In this document: positions 42,955-52,027 of the stretch, one piece after another
Numbering within the stretch: position 1 is the stretch's first letter
How the letters are laid out: each line of letters starts with the position of its first letter
Assembly: GCF_000350485.1 (NCBI RefSeq)
Contig: NZ_AORV01000018.1
Location: 1-64,000 of the forward strand
Direction of reading: 5' to 3'
Length of the DNA stretch: 64,000 nt
Source of the DNA: Ruminiclostridium cellobioparum subsp. termitidis CT1112
GTDB lineage: Bacteria; Bacillota; Clostridia; Acetivibrionales; DSM-1351
Program-made: the position numbers and the translations under genes
Notes under the pieces: model-generated
Database searches by the model: none
The model's input: only the letters and a program-made list of their open reading frames with translations
Told to the model about the DNA's origin: nothing

Positions 42955-44475
42955 TCAATCCTGATAGATCAGCTGGGGGTTTCTTGCGACAATATAGGGA
43001 TCTGTCTGCTCAAGCCACCACTTGGTATAGGGCAGTTTGACATGTTTTGAAAGATCCTCATGAAACTTTCTGCGCTGCAGGATTTCCAGGATGGCATTGC
43101 CAAGATTCACAATTCCGTCATAACCTACGGCAATATGCTCATCGCCCAGCGGAGCAGCAGGGATTCCCAGCCGTGAGGCAAGGGGAGCAAGCCCGTTGTG
43201 CCTTATGAGTATAAAGTCCGGATTTACCCTTTTTAGAAGAGCATAAAATTGGTGCTGCTGTCTGTTGCTGACACTGAAATTTTCTACATCTCCGTAGTTA
43301 TCCACCAAAAAGGCCAGGGAGTCCTGAGCGGGGTCTTCACTGTCATAGATAGGATCATGATGGAATACCAGGGAGCCGTTTACCTCAATCCCCAGTTCTC
43401 TCATAACGGCTATCAGACCGTGGGAATATGCGGAACCTGTGGCTACATAGCCCTTTTTACCCTTCAGCTTGAGCTTTAGAGCAGCTATGAGGGGCTTGAT
43501 CCGTGCATGTTCCTTTTTTATATATCTTTCGGCCGGTTCTTCACGGTGAGTCAGCTTTGCAAGTCCCCGGAGCCATGCATCGGTGCCTGCGATTCCATAG
43601 GGCTGCGGAGCCTTTAACTCCGGCACGCCGAAATTCTGCTCCAGCCCCTGGGCAAGATAGGAGGATAACGTGTTGCAGAAGCCGACTGTGGCAGCAGCCT
43701 CCGACATTTGTGCCAGATCCTCCACCGTTGCCATATCAATTACATAATTCACGCGCAAGTTCAATTCCTTCAGCATTGGGGTAAAAACGTCCGAACCCCA
43801 GAGATTGATCACATTGACCAGATCTTCCTGCTTTTTTGGATTTTTTCTCACTATATCCCTTAAAATCCCATGCTGTGTGGAATCAAATCCTGTACTCCAA
43901 TGTTTTGACCTGAAACCCTCGCAGTGGAGCGGCACAACCGGAAGCCGGTGCTGCTCGGTATATTCGGCGGCTACACTGTCTATGTCGTCACCGATAATAC
44001 CAGTGGAACATGAAGTTCCGATAAAGATAGCTTTTGGATTGTAACGTTCAATAACATCATCCAGAGTTTGCTTAAGCTTTTCAATACCACCAAAGACCAT
44101 ATCCTGTTCAAGGAGGTTGGTCGATACTATTTTCAGATTTTCCACCGGCAGATTCCTCATGGCAAGTCCGTTCCTGTAAATGGAGTTGTATATGGTCTGG
44201 CTGACGGCACAACCAATTGGAGAATGTTGTATGAGCACCGCATCACGGACGTTTCCGGCCTGACATTCAACCATCTGCTCACTGCAGACCGAGCCCTGTG
44301 TAAAGGGTCCTCTCACCTCACACAGCTCACATGCCTTCCCCTTTCTTCCGGTACATTTTCTTGCATACCCCGATTCTTCGGCGAGACTGTCGGCATTGCC
44401 GTCCCAGCCTATGATGGTACCAAGCCGCTGTTCGCGGCTTTCTACAGCGGTTGCAGCTAAATTGATTCTTTTCAC
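42955..44475 (-). CDS. nitrogenase component 1 (NifD/AnfD-like) subunit
   Basis: A 506-residue NifD-like protein. P-cluster-type ligands are Cys64 (GSVCSEQ), Cys89 (PIGCAVS) and Cys156 (GTSCSTGIIGDD). CEGFRSKHWSTGFDSTQHG resembles the equivalent of AnfD/VnfD. Cys267 (VGFCNTLSSYL) aligns with the cysteine that holds the cofactor in NifD, but the homologous histidine region reads PLGDEHIAVGYDG with no residue in the NifD His442 position. The N-terminus also has CTGRKGKACELC (Cys41, Cys49, Cys52). The ribosome site precedes the ATG at 44475. With its partner it should form an alpha2beta2-like complex; the matching Fe protein must be encoded elsewhere. Confidence 0.85.
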   Translation of the reverse strand: MKRINLAATAVESREQRLGTIIGWDGNADSLAEESGYARKCTGRKGKACELCEVRGPFTQGSVCSEQMVECQAGNVRDAVLIQHSPIGCAVSQTIYNSIYRNGLAMRNLPVENLKIVSTNLLEQDMVFGGIEKLKQTLDDVIERYNPKAIFIGTSCSTGIIGDDIDSVAAEYTEQHRLPVVPLHCEGFRSKHWSTGFDSTQHGILRDIVRKNPKKQEDLVNVINLWGSDVFTPMLKELNLRVNYVIDMATVEDLAQMSEAAATVGFCNTLSSYLAQGLEQNFGVPELKAPQPYGIAGTDAWLRGLAKLTHREEPAERYIKKEHARIKPLIAALKLKLKGKKGYVATGSAYSHGLIAVMRELGIEVNGSLVFHHDPIYDSEDPAQDSLAFLVDNYGDVENFSVSNRQQHQFYALLKRVNPDFILIRHNGLAPLASRLGIPAAPLGDEHIAVGYDGIVNLGNAILEILQRRKFHEDLSKHVKLPYTKWWLEQTDPYIVARNPQLIYQD

Positions 44476-44524
44476 TAAAATTCACTCCTTACATTTTAAG
44501 AATAGTTTTTCCAGTAAATAAAAA

Positions 44525-44562
44525 AGACTGTTTATAAGTACTTGATATACTTAAAACAGTCT
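44525..44562 (-). terminator. hairpin with T-tract ahead of nitrogenase-like operon
   Basis: On the minus strand AGACTGTTTTAAGTA pairs (one bulge) with TACTTATAAACAGTCT and is followed by six T. It stands about 50 bp before the NifD-like start and 200 bp after the lipoprotein gene's stop. It is either the latter's terminator or a leader attenuator for the nitrogenase-like genes. I see no gene between 44476 and 44764. Confidence 0.6.
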
Positions 44563-44764
44563 CTGATAAATTCAGTCAACTTCATTATTGAATTTTTGCA
44601 GTTCAATAACACCAATTTACATTTTCATTTAAATTCTAGTAAAGTGTAATAACGTTTTTATAATTCAAAATATATTATGCATATATATTTAATATGTTAA
44701 TATTAGCATACAATGTATTTTTTGTAAATCCAAAAATTTTTAATAAGCATTATTAACGTAAAAC

Positions 44765-46588
44765 TCAATCAGCTGTGGGATAGCCGAATACAATCCTGTC
44801 AACCTTACTTTCTTTTATCAGTAAAACCAATGCCTGTGCTTTTACCGGTTCATCAGATTTATGCGGATCTGCATAGATTATCATGGCTTTTTGATAATTA
44901 TTATACATATCAGCAGGTTTATGGCTGGTCAAAATATGTTTTATATCATTTAATTCATAGGTATCTTCAATCTTTTTTTCGGTATCCTTTTCCTCAGCTC
45001 CGAGGTTGTAGATATTGCGGTCTCCGAATCGGTCCGTCACTTCCTTGACAGTCATTCCCACTTTCAGGCCGCAGTCAAGTGCCTGACCATTACCTGTTAA
45101 ATCAAATCTAAAGGTTGTATCGGTTTCGGAAGGCTGTTTTTTAGGTTGGTAACCTGAATAGAATTCCAATTCCATACCGGGATATTCTGCAATATGGTAG
45201 TATTCAAATGTATCCGGGCCGTCGGCAGGAGAATTTATTTTGCAGGTCCGCATATGGGCCGGAAGTCCAAACGATTGCACCAGCTTTTTATATGTAATAT
45301 TCAGTAAAGGTTTTTTGCTGCTGCAAATATCGGACATTGCAAAACCCCATTTGACTGTTCCGTCAGGCGCATCAGATACCTGTGCCTGACCGGCAGTGTT
45401 CTTCCCTTTAACAGGCCGGTATTGCAGCTCGGAAGAATAGATCATCTTGACAGGAAACTTTTCATTTTTTCTGAAAAGGACAATGCTGTCATCACGGCCG
45501 GTGCTGTAGCTCCAGATGCCACCAATAGAGCCAGGCTGCGGGCTTTCATCAGTGCACCCGACTTCATTTGATTTGTTAATAAGGGCTTCATTGATGCTGT
45601 ATACTTTCAGGCTTTCCTGCTCTTTGGTTAAAACATAGCTCAAATCCAAAGCATTATGTTCTATGGTTATTATTTCTCCTTTCGCAGGGAAACTCTCCAG
45701 CGGGTAATCAAAAACTACCGTATTGCTCGAGAATTCTATTTTTCTTATCCTGTTTTCCCTGCTGTTAACTTGGTATAGGTATAAACGGTTTTTTTCCTTA
45801 TTTGTGGAATTATCATCATATGCGTAGCCGGATAGAGTTTTCCAATTTCCAGTTTTTCGCTCTTCAATCAATTTCAGAGTATCATTTTCAATTAAATAGA
45901 CTGTGTCACCGGTGGACAGGAGGGTTTTTAAGGTACCTCCCCCGATATATCCGAACAGCACTTTTACATTTTTAAGAGAAAATTGAGGTTTCCACTGTAC
46001 CGCATTGATTATGGTTTCAGTATCGTTTTCATTTTTTATATTCAGTAAAATGTTCTTTTCATCATCTATCAGCAAGCCGCGGCTGGTCAAAGAGCCCTGT
46101 ATACTGTCTTCAACAGCTGTAAATCTGAGATTGGAGCTGAGACCCTGGGGCATATCATAGTAATTTATCTCAATGGTGTCAAAATCCGATTCATAGCTCT
46201 CCAGGTCAGGTAAAACATACTGCAGCAGAATTCTTGGTTTGGAACATACCAGCCCGCCGTAGCCCGAGGAATAGCTTATTTTTGCGAAGGCTATGGGATT
46301 CCTGATTATTTCCAGGAATTCTTTTTGTGTTACGGTTTTCTTTTTTTCATTTAATTTAACCCCTTGCAGTTCTGGCAAAGGAGAGTAATTTTCAGCTGAA
46401 AACAGGGTTTCTTCAATTGCATTCCCGGGAGCAGCAGTCATTCCCCGGTTGTTTGGCGGGGTGCTGTCCTTTTTACCAATTTCAACAAATTTATTTTTTT
46501 CTTTGTCGATTCTGAAATTATCTTGTCCGCAGCCTGTCATGCCGGCTAATATAAATATTAATAAAAACAAAAATAAAAATCTTTTCAA
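44765..46588 (-). CDS. unknown large lipoprotein
   Basis: A 607-residue exported protein. The N-terminal signal MKRFLFLFLLIFILAG ends in the lipobox GMTGC. I recognise no catalytic family. The middle holds several beta-strand-rich stretches (GYIGGGTLKTLLSTGDTVYLIENDTLKLIEE and VNSRENRIRKIEFSSNTVVFDY) that look like irregular beta-propeller or WD-type blades. The last 120 residues (DCGLKVGMTVKEVTDRFGD, then YNLGAEE) resemble the small clostridial fold that responds to sequence context (SmpA/BLIP-like). It stands alone on its strand, with about 300 bp on each side. Confidence 0.6.
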   Translation of the reverse strand: MKRFLFLFLLIFILAGMTGCGQDNFRIDKEKNKFVEIGKKDSTPPNNRGMTAAPGNAIEETLFSAENYSPLPELQGVKLNEKKKTVTQKEFLEIIRNPIAFAKISYSSGYGGLVCSKPRILLQYVLPDLESYESDFDTIEINYYDMPQGLSSNLRFTAVEDSIQGSLTSRGLLIDDEKNILLNIKNENDTETIINAVQWKPQFSLKNVKVLFGYIGGGTLKTLLSTGDTVYLIENDTLKLIEERKTGNWKTLSGYAYDDNSTNKEKNRLYLYQVNSRENRIRKIEFSSNTVVFDYPLESFPAKGEIITIEHNALDLSYVLTKEQESLKVYSINEALINKSNEVGCTDESPQPGSIGGIWSYSTGRDDSIVLFRKNEKFPVKMIYSSELQYRPVKGKNTAGQAQVSDAPDGTVKWGFAMSDICSSKKPLLNITYKKLVQSFGLPAHMRTCKINSPADGPDTFEYYHIAEYPGMELEFYSGYQPKKQPSETDTTFRFDLTGNGQALDCGLKVGMTVKEVTDRFGDRNIYNLGAEEKDTEKKIEDTYELNDIKHILTSHKPADMYNNYQKAMIIYADPHKSDEPVKAQALVLLIKESKVDRIVFGYPTAD

Positions 46589-46768
46589 TTTTACAGCCTC
46601 ATTTCAATTTATTAGGCAATTATTATTTCCCTTAAATGTATACTAATGGAAATATTATATTATACAGGTATAAAAAAATCTATTATTTTACAAGAAAATT
46701 TGCTGCGCTCATTTTTTAGTGCTTATTGACTCTTATAAAAGTTATAAATTCATATACGCAAAAAAGTA

Positions 46769-46792
46769 CCAGCCTGAATATAAAACGGCTGG
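46769..46792 (-). terminator. intrinsic terminator
   Basis: CCAGCC pairs with GGCTGG around a 12-base loop, and on the minus strand it runs into TACTTTTTT. It lies 110 bp after the stop of the LysM-NlpC/P60 gene. Nothing else is recognised between 46589 and 46903. Confidence 0.65.
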
Positions 46793-46903
46793 CATTTTCA
46801 AAATCATATAAAATCAAATAACATATAATATAAACAATATAAATAGAAAAAATGGAGTGAATTTTTCTATTTTTTGAGTTGAGCGGGTTTGACAGGCATA
46901 TTC

Positions 46904-48085
46904 TTAAATACCGGTTTTTTGTTCAGGGCTGTTTTCATCCTGCTTGTATGAAGCAAAATCAGGTCTGCATATGTAGTTGAATAATTTTTTGATAGCTGCC
47001 GAATATCCGCCGTCCCAGTCGCTGAAGGTACCTTCACTGGCAAGGTTCAAGCTGCTCTTGCCGGCCTGGCTGACCTTGACGGAGGCTTTGTGGGGGCCCT
47101 TGCTTCCACTGGAATGTGCATACAGGATGGTGTCTCCGGAAACCTCGTACACTATACCAATATGTCCCCCTCCATCAAAGCGTATGTAATCCCCGGGACG
47201 TACTTCTGAAAAGGTTGCTATTTTTTTGCTGCATTGGGTGGAAGTCATATTCGCTGCACTGACTCCCCAGTGAAGTACATTGTCAGTAGGAATTTTAAAC
47301 ACCTTTTTGTAATATTGTACTGCCAGGCCGTTGGTAGCAGCGTTTATAACCTGTAATACAAAGCCGGAACAATCAATCCCGGCCGCCTGGGGATTTGCCG
47401 ATACTTTTTCCTGAAGTTTGGGATCGTCGGCAGTCAATCCAAGCTTTTGCATATTTTTATTCATTTCTTCCACAGACCATTTTCCCTTGCCGGAATCCCC
47501 TCCCCATTGATAGGGCAGCTGTATCTTCTTACTTTCCTTGCCGGACTTGTCGGTATACTTGAAATCAATATAGCTGCTGATCTTATCTTTTAGCATATCA
47601 ATGTTTATTGCTCCGTTATCGCTGTTTTTTTCCTGAACTTTGTCCTGGGCTTTGTCCTGAGTCTTGTTCTGAACTTTATGGGGCTGAGGTGAACTTTTGT
47701 CAGGTGCCGGTATTTTCAGCTTTTGGCCCGGATATATACGGTTTATATCCTTAATGTTATTCAGGTTCTTAAAAGTTTCAACAGTGGTATGATATTTTTC
47801 TGCGATTTCACCAAGTGTGTCACCGCTCTTTACTGTGTATAAACTTTGACTTTCCTGAAGTTCCTTTAAAAATTGGCTTGTTGCACTGTTGCCGATGGTC
47901 TTCTGCAGTAAATTAATATCGTTGTATGTAAGAGAACCCGGGTTAGTGCGGAGCCTTTGTATAATTTCAAAGGGGTTGGTCTGCTTTACAATTGTTTTGC
48001 TGGAGGAGGCAGTCTTTTGGGGCGGCTTCTTGGCTCCTTCAGCCCGGGTTTGTTCATTTTCTTTGGAATGTAAACTTGTATACAT
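46904..48085 (-). CDS. LysM - NlpC/P60-like hydrolase without signal peptide
   Basis: A 393-residue protein: a polar N-terminus, then [20 protein letters not shown] (residues 57-76), a LysM peptidoglycan-binding domain (82-126: [19 protein letters not shown]), a K-T-Q-D-K-A-Q-D repeat linker, and a C-terminal NlpC/P60-type domain with IDCSGFV (Cys239) and GGGHIGIV followed by YAHSSG. It should cut cell-wall peptides. No signal peptide is evident, unusual for a wall hydrolase. The LQKTIGN block resembles the LQRTIGNRAV motif found in effectors of extracellular contractile injection systems. No such system is in the window, so export by another route, or lysis, is possible. Confidence 0.8.
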   Translation of the reverse strand: MYTSLHSKENEQTRAEGAKKPPQKTASSSKTIVKQTNPFEIIQRLRTNPGSLTYNDINLLQKTIGNSATSQFLKELQESQSLYTVKSGDTLGEIAEKYHTTVETFKNLNNIKDINRIYPGQKLKIPAPDKSSPQPHKVQNKTQDKAQDKVQEKNSDNGAINIDMLKDKISSYIDFKYTDKSGKESKKIQLPYQWGGDSGKGKWSVEEMNKNMQKLGLTADDPKLQEKVSANPQAAGIDCSGFVLQVINAATNGLAVQYYKKVFKIPTDNVLHWGVSAANMTSTQCSKKIATFSEVRPGDYIRFDGGGHIGIVYEVSGDTILYAHSSGSKGPHKASVKVSQAGKSSLNLASEGTFSDWDGGYSAAIKKLFNYICRPDFASYKQDENSPEQKTGI

Positions 48086-48190
48086 ATCAAAGCCTCCTTT
48101 AATTAAGCTTTCAAATAATAAGTAATATTAAAAGGGAGTTATACAACCTATATGTTTGTCAATGAACAAAAAGGCAGTGTGAAATAAAAA

Positions 48191-48225
48191 GAAGTATAAT
48201 TCTGTCTTTGACAAAATTATACTTC
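48191..48225 (-). terminator. intrinsic terminator of modular surface protein gene
   Basis: GAAGTATAATT at 48191-48201 is exactly complementary to 48215-48225 around a 13-base loop. On the minus strand it is followed by CTTTTTATTT. It lies about 45 bp after the stop at 48269. Confidence 0.75.
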
Positions 48226-48268
48226 GGATGTTTGGAACTATATAAATTTGAAGCTAATCCAATCTCAA

Positions 48269-51200
48269 TTAAAAGACTTTAAATTCGGAGAAGCTGGCCC
48301 AACAACCGTCCTCCAGGCCTGTTACCGTTACTTTGACATATCTGATGTTACTTATGTTAAAGCTGTCTTTTTTTGTCTGTACAGCCGTGTTATTTCCTGT
48401 ATTGTCTACGGCTGCCGTCCAGTTTGTGCCGTCGGCCGAAACTTCAATCCGGTACTTGTATACCTTGTTCTTTTCCCATGTGATTTCAGTACCTGTCAGG
48501 TCCAGGTTGCTTCCAAGATCTACCTGCCACCAGTGATTAACATTTCCGTCTGCTGCACACCACCGTGTGTCAAGGTTTCCGTCATTTCCGTTTTGAGCGG
48601 AGTTGCCGTTTTCCTCACTGTCCGAAACAGCACTCCTGCCCAGAGCTAAATTATCTATTGACGGCTGCTGTGTGGAAATTGTCACAGGCAGGGACTGGGG
48701 TGAATTGTTTCCAGCAGCATCATATGCCGATACTGTATAGGTATATGATGTATTTGCGGCAAGACCCGTATCGGTATAAGTTGTGCCGGAGGTCACAGTT
48801 TGAATCAGACTGCCGTTCCGGTATATCCTGTAACCGGCTACACCTGTGTTATCTGTAGAAGCTCTCCAGTTTAAAACCACCTGGCTGGATGAAACGGCTG
48901 AAGCACGCAGAGTGTCCGGAGTTGAAGGCGCCTGTGTATCAACATCGGTGCAATACAATTGACTCTTGGGAACAATTTGCTTTGTCTGGCTGGGGCTTGA
49001 CCAGAAGAGTTTTGCCTCTGCTTCGTTGGTCTTATCGAAATATTCATATTTTATATCATATTTCTGTCCGGCTGTAAGTGTAATAGTACCGCTGCTTTCA
49101 GCAGAACTGTGTTCCCTCCAGTCGTCTATTATCCTGGTTCCGTTTATCCATAGCCTTGCACCGTCGTCAGAAACCGTAGTGAATGTGTATGTTTCCGAAT
49201 ACAAGGGCTGTATTTGTCCTGTCCAGCGGACAGAAAACTCATCTGCGCCCATTGAGGGTATGGGGGCATTTTTCCACCAGTTAAAGTTGATATTTTCATC
49301 CACTCTTTCCTTTATCAGGTTGGTGAAATCAATATTGTCATAGTACTCACCTTTGAGTCCATTGCCTGTACCCAGCGGGACCTGAGGTGTGGAGGTGCGG
49401 GTTGTTGCCGCTGCACTTGAGCTCTTGTTTGAGCTGTTACCCTCAGCATCAAAGGCTGCAACCTGGTAGGTGTATGTTGTATTTGCAGCCAGGCCGGTAT
49501 CTGTAAAAGTCGTTGTGTTATTTACCGTTCCTGCCAGGACACCGTTTCTGTAAATCCTGTATCCTGCAACACCTGTATTATCTGATGAGGCATTCCAGGT
49601 CAAAGTGATTTGATTTGCAGAGACAGCCGAGGCCCTGAGACGTTCAGGAACTGTGGGCGCCTGTGTGTCTGTGCCGGAAGTTGTTCCGGAAGAATAAAGC
49701 TGGCTTTTAGGAACGATTTGTTTTGATTGACTGGAGCTTGACCATTTAAGATTAATTCTTCCTATATCACAATTATTATAGTACTCCAGTTTTATGTCAT
49801 ACTTCTGTCCCGCAGTCAGATTAATGTTTCCATTATTCTCCGTTTCGCTATGGTCACACCAATTGTCGATAAGTTTTACGCCATTAACCCATAATCTGAC
49901 GCCGTCGTCTGATGTTGTGTAAAATGTATATGTTTCTGAATACAGTGGTTGAATTTGTCCAGACCACCTGATGGAAAATGTCTCTTTATCTATTCTTGAG
50001 TCAGGTGAGCTATTTTTCCAGTAATTATCTACTGTATCGTCGGTACGTGTAAATTTTAGGTCGGTTAAATCCTTATTGTTGTAATATTCGGCCTTCAGAC
50101 CGTTTCCGTTTCCATACCAGGAATCACCGCCGTTTGAGTTCGGAGTTGTCACATAGGCAAATTCACTGTGATTTGAATAATTGCCTGCCGCATCGTAGGC
50201 GACTATGGAGTATACATAGGTGGTGCCTGCTGCCAATCCTCTATCCCTGTAAGAGGTGCCCTTTGATATATCGGCTACCTCGTAGCCGTTTCTGTATATT
50301 TTATAGCCTGCTATTCCCACATTATCATAAGAGGCATTCCAGTTCAAAGCAACTTCGCTGGGGACCGGAGCGGTTATTTTAAGGCTGGTGGGAGCTGTAG
50401 GAGCTTTTGTATCAACATTGGTATTTGTGCCTCCACTGCCAAATACCTTGAATTCGGAGAAACTTGCCCAACAGCCTGATTCCAGGCCTGTAACGGTAAT
50501 CCTTACATACCTGGCCGAATTTGCACTGAAGCTGTCTGATTGAACCTGCTGCTTGCTGTAACTGTTGGTCTTATTAGCTTTAAGAGTCCAGTTGTAGTTA
50601 TCGGGAGAAACTTCTATTTTGTACTTATATGCCTTATTTGGCTTTTCCCATGTTACCTGTGAACCGTTGATGTTGTAGAGGGCTCCCAGATCTACAGTCC
50701 ACCAGTGGTTTATGGAACTGTCGGATGCACTCCAACGGGTTGAAGTATTTCCGTCATTACCCTTGTAGGCCGGATTTTCAGATTGCTGGCTGTCGGAAAA
50801 GACGCTTTTGTTTAATGCTATATTGCTTTGAGCGGCATCAGTTGAAAAAATAGTTGCTCTGTCGGCTGTAACATTAGTTCCTTTGGATTTGCTGTTTTTA
50901 GTTCCTGTAACGCGCACCTTCAGTGTATGCTGGCCTGGTTTCAAAACAGGACTTGTGTATACTAAAACATTGTCCGCTCTCTTGGAAGAGTAAAAATCAA
51001 CATTGGTTTCCCGTCCGTTGTCGATTGAAACAGCGGCAATACCGTGATTATTCGAGGTTGCTCCATAAAGCTTTATCTGTGTGCCTTCAAATTTTACCTT
51101 ATAATAAGCATTGCGGCTTGAGGACCAGTGATTATCCTCCAGATATGCATTTGCCTGTGTTCCGTAATTCCATTTTCCGCTGTAATTAAACTGGCCCAAG

Positions 51201-51844
51201 CCATTGCCTTTAGTATTGTCATTAATGCTGGTGCTTCCGTCATCATCAATGATAATGGCACCGGCACCTTCGTTAATTTCGGCATTCTTTCCCAGTACTT
51301 CGGCTATAAATTTTATCAATACTATTGTTTGATTTTTCTTGTTGCTTGTCAGAACACTGTTTTTGATTTCAAAACCGTTAACCTTTATTTTATTGTTGTC
51401 AAGATTCATAACCAGAGTAATGTTACCGTCTGTTATTGTAACAATGTGTGTTTTGCTGTTCCAGTTGACATTTGCCCCAAGGCCCTCCTGAACAGGTTTT
51501 ACGGGTAATACAAAATTTTTGTATTTAATGGTATCCCCATCGTTGACAGAGTACTCCCGGCCGTTGATAAAAATTGATGTGGACCCATCCTTGTACTTTT
51601 GTTTTAACTTTAATATCTGATTAATAATTTCCTGGATATATTGCTGATCATAATAATCATAGTTCCTGTCATCTCTGCTGTAGTTATTAAGTATTGCCTG
51701 TAATGCGTTTATGGCATTTTCATACTCGTCGTTATAATTATTAAACTTTTTGTCATTGCCATTTCCGTTACCGTTAGTGGCAAAAACCGCTGTTGATGAC
51801 AATAACAGCACGCATGCCAATAAGATACACAAAAATTTCTTCAT
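48269..51844 (-). CDS. secreted modular protein (CuAO-N, discoidin, FN3, PA14)
   Basis: A 1191-residue exported protein: signal peptide (1-22), a helical polar region, a copper amine oxidase N-terminal-like domain (about 90-200), a beta-rich glycan-binding-like domain (220-335), F5/8 type C/discoidin (340-468, NHWWTVDLG), FN3 (480-568), PA14 (578-718, SDDGVRLWVNG), FN3 (728-815), PA14 (825-958, SDDGARLWING), FN3 (960-1050) and a second discoidin domain (1060-1191). The FN3, PA14 and discoidin units recur and look duplicated. There is no catalytic domain, no dockerin and no sortase motif. It probably binds polysaccharide or cell wall. Its gene ends at a strong terminator and has its own promoter. 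Confidence 0.9.
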   Translation of the reverse strand: MKKFLCILLACVLLLSSTAVFATNGNGNGNDKKFNNYNDEYENAINALQAILNNYSRDDRNYDYYDQQYIQEIINQILKLKQKYKDGSTSIFINGREYSVNDGDTIKYKNFVLPVKPVQEGLGANVNWNSKTHIVTITDGNITLVMNLDNNKIKVNGFEIKNSVLTSNKKNQTIVLIKFIAEVLGKNAEINEGAGAIIIDDDGSTSINDNTKGNGLGQFNYSGKWNYGTQANAYLEDNHWSSSRNAYYKVKFEGTQIKLYGATSNNHGIAAVSIDNGRETNVDFYSSKRADNVLVYTSPVLKPGQHTLKVRVTGTKNSKSKGTNVTADRATIFSTDAAQSNIALNKSVFSDSQQSENPAYKGNDGNTSTRWSASDSSINHWWTVDLGALYNINGSQVTWEKPNKAYKYKIEVSPDNYNWTLKANKTNSYSKQQVQSDSFSANSARYVRITVTGLESGCWASFSEFKVFGSGGTNTNVDTKAPTAPTSLKITAPVPSEVALNWNASYDNVGIAGYKIYRNGYEVADISKGTSYRDRGLAAGTTYVYSIVAYDAAGNYSNHSEFAYVTTPNSNGGDSWYGNGNGLKAEYYNNKDLTDLKFTRTDDTVDNYWKNSSPDSRIDKETFSIRWSGQIQPLYSETYTFYTTSDDGVRLWVNGVKLIDNWCDHSETENNGNINLTAGQKYDIKLEYYNNCDIGRINLKWSSSSQSKQIVPKSQLYSSGTTSGTDTQAPTVPERLRASAVSANQITLTWNASSDNTGVAGYRIYRNGVLAGTVNNTTTFTDTGLAANTTYTYQVAAFDAEGNSSNKSSSAAATTRTSTPQVPLGTGNGLKGEYYDNIDFTNLIKERVDENINFNWWKNAPIPSMGADEFSVRWTGQIQPLYSETYTFTTVSDDGARLWINGTRIIDDWREHSSAESSGTITLTAGQKYDIKYEYFDKTNEAEAKLFWSSPSQTKQIVPKSQLYCTDVDTQAPSTPDTLRASAVSSSQVVLNWRASTDNTGVAGYRIYRNGSLIQTVTSGTTYTDTGLAANTSYTYTVSAYDAAGNNSPQSLPVTISTQQPSIDNLALGRSAVSDSEENGNSAQNGNDGNLDTRWCAADGNVNHWWQVDLGSNLDLTGTEITWEKNKVYKYRIEVSADGTNWTAAVDNTGNNTAVQTKKDSFNISNIRYVKVTVTGLEDGCWASFSEFKVF

Positions 51845-52027
51845 AATTTTTAACCTCCAAATAAAATAAAAAAATATAATTCAGACTTAAATTTAAATCC
51901 TGTTGATTTTATTATATTCTATTTTCATTGTTAAATAATGGAGGTTAATTAAATATAATACTATTGTAAGTTTTTTGTAATAGTACTTACATTTTACATC
52001 GGACAAAAAAGTGATGAAACCCGGATT

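Noticed and set aside
46904-51844. Cellulosome components (dockerin or cohesin) in the secreted proteins
   Set aside because: No paired calcium-binding dockerin repeats or cohesin signatures are visible in either protein.
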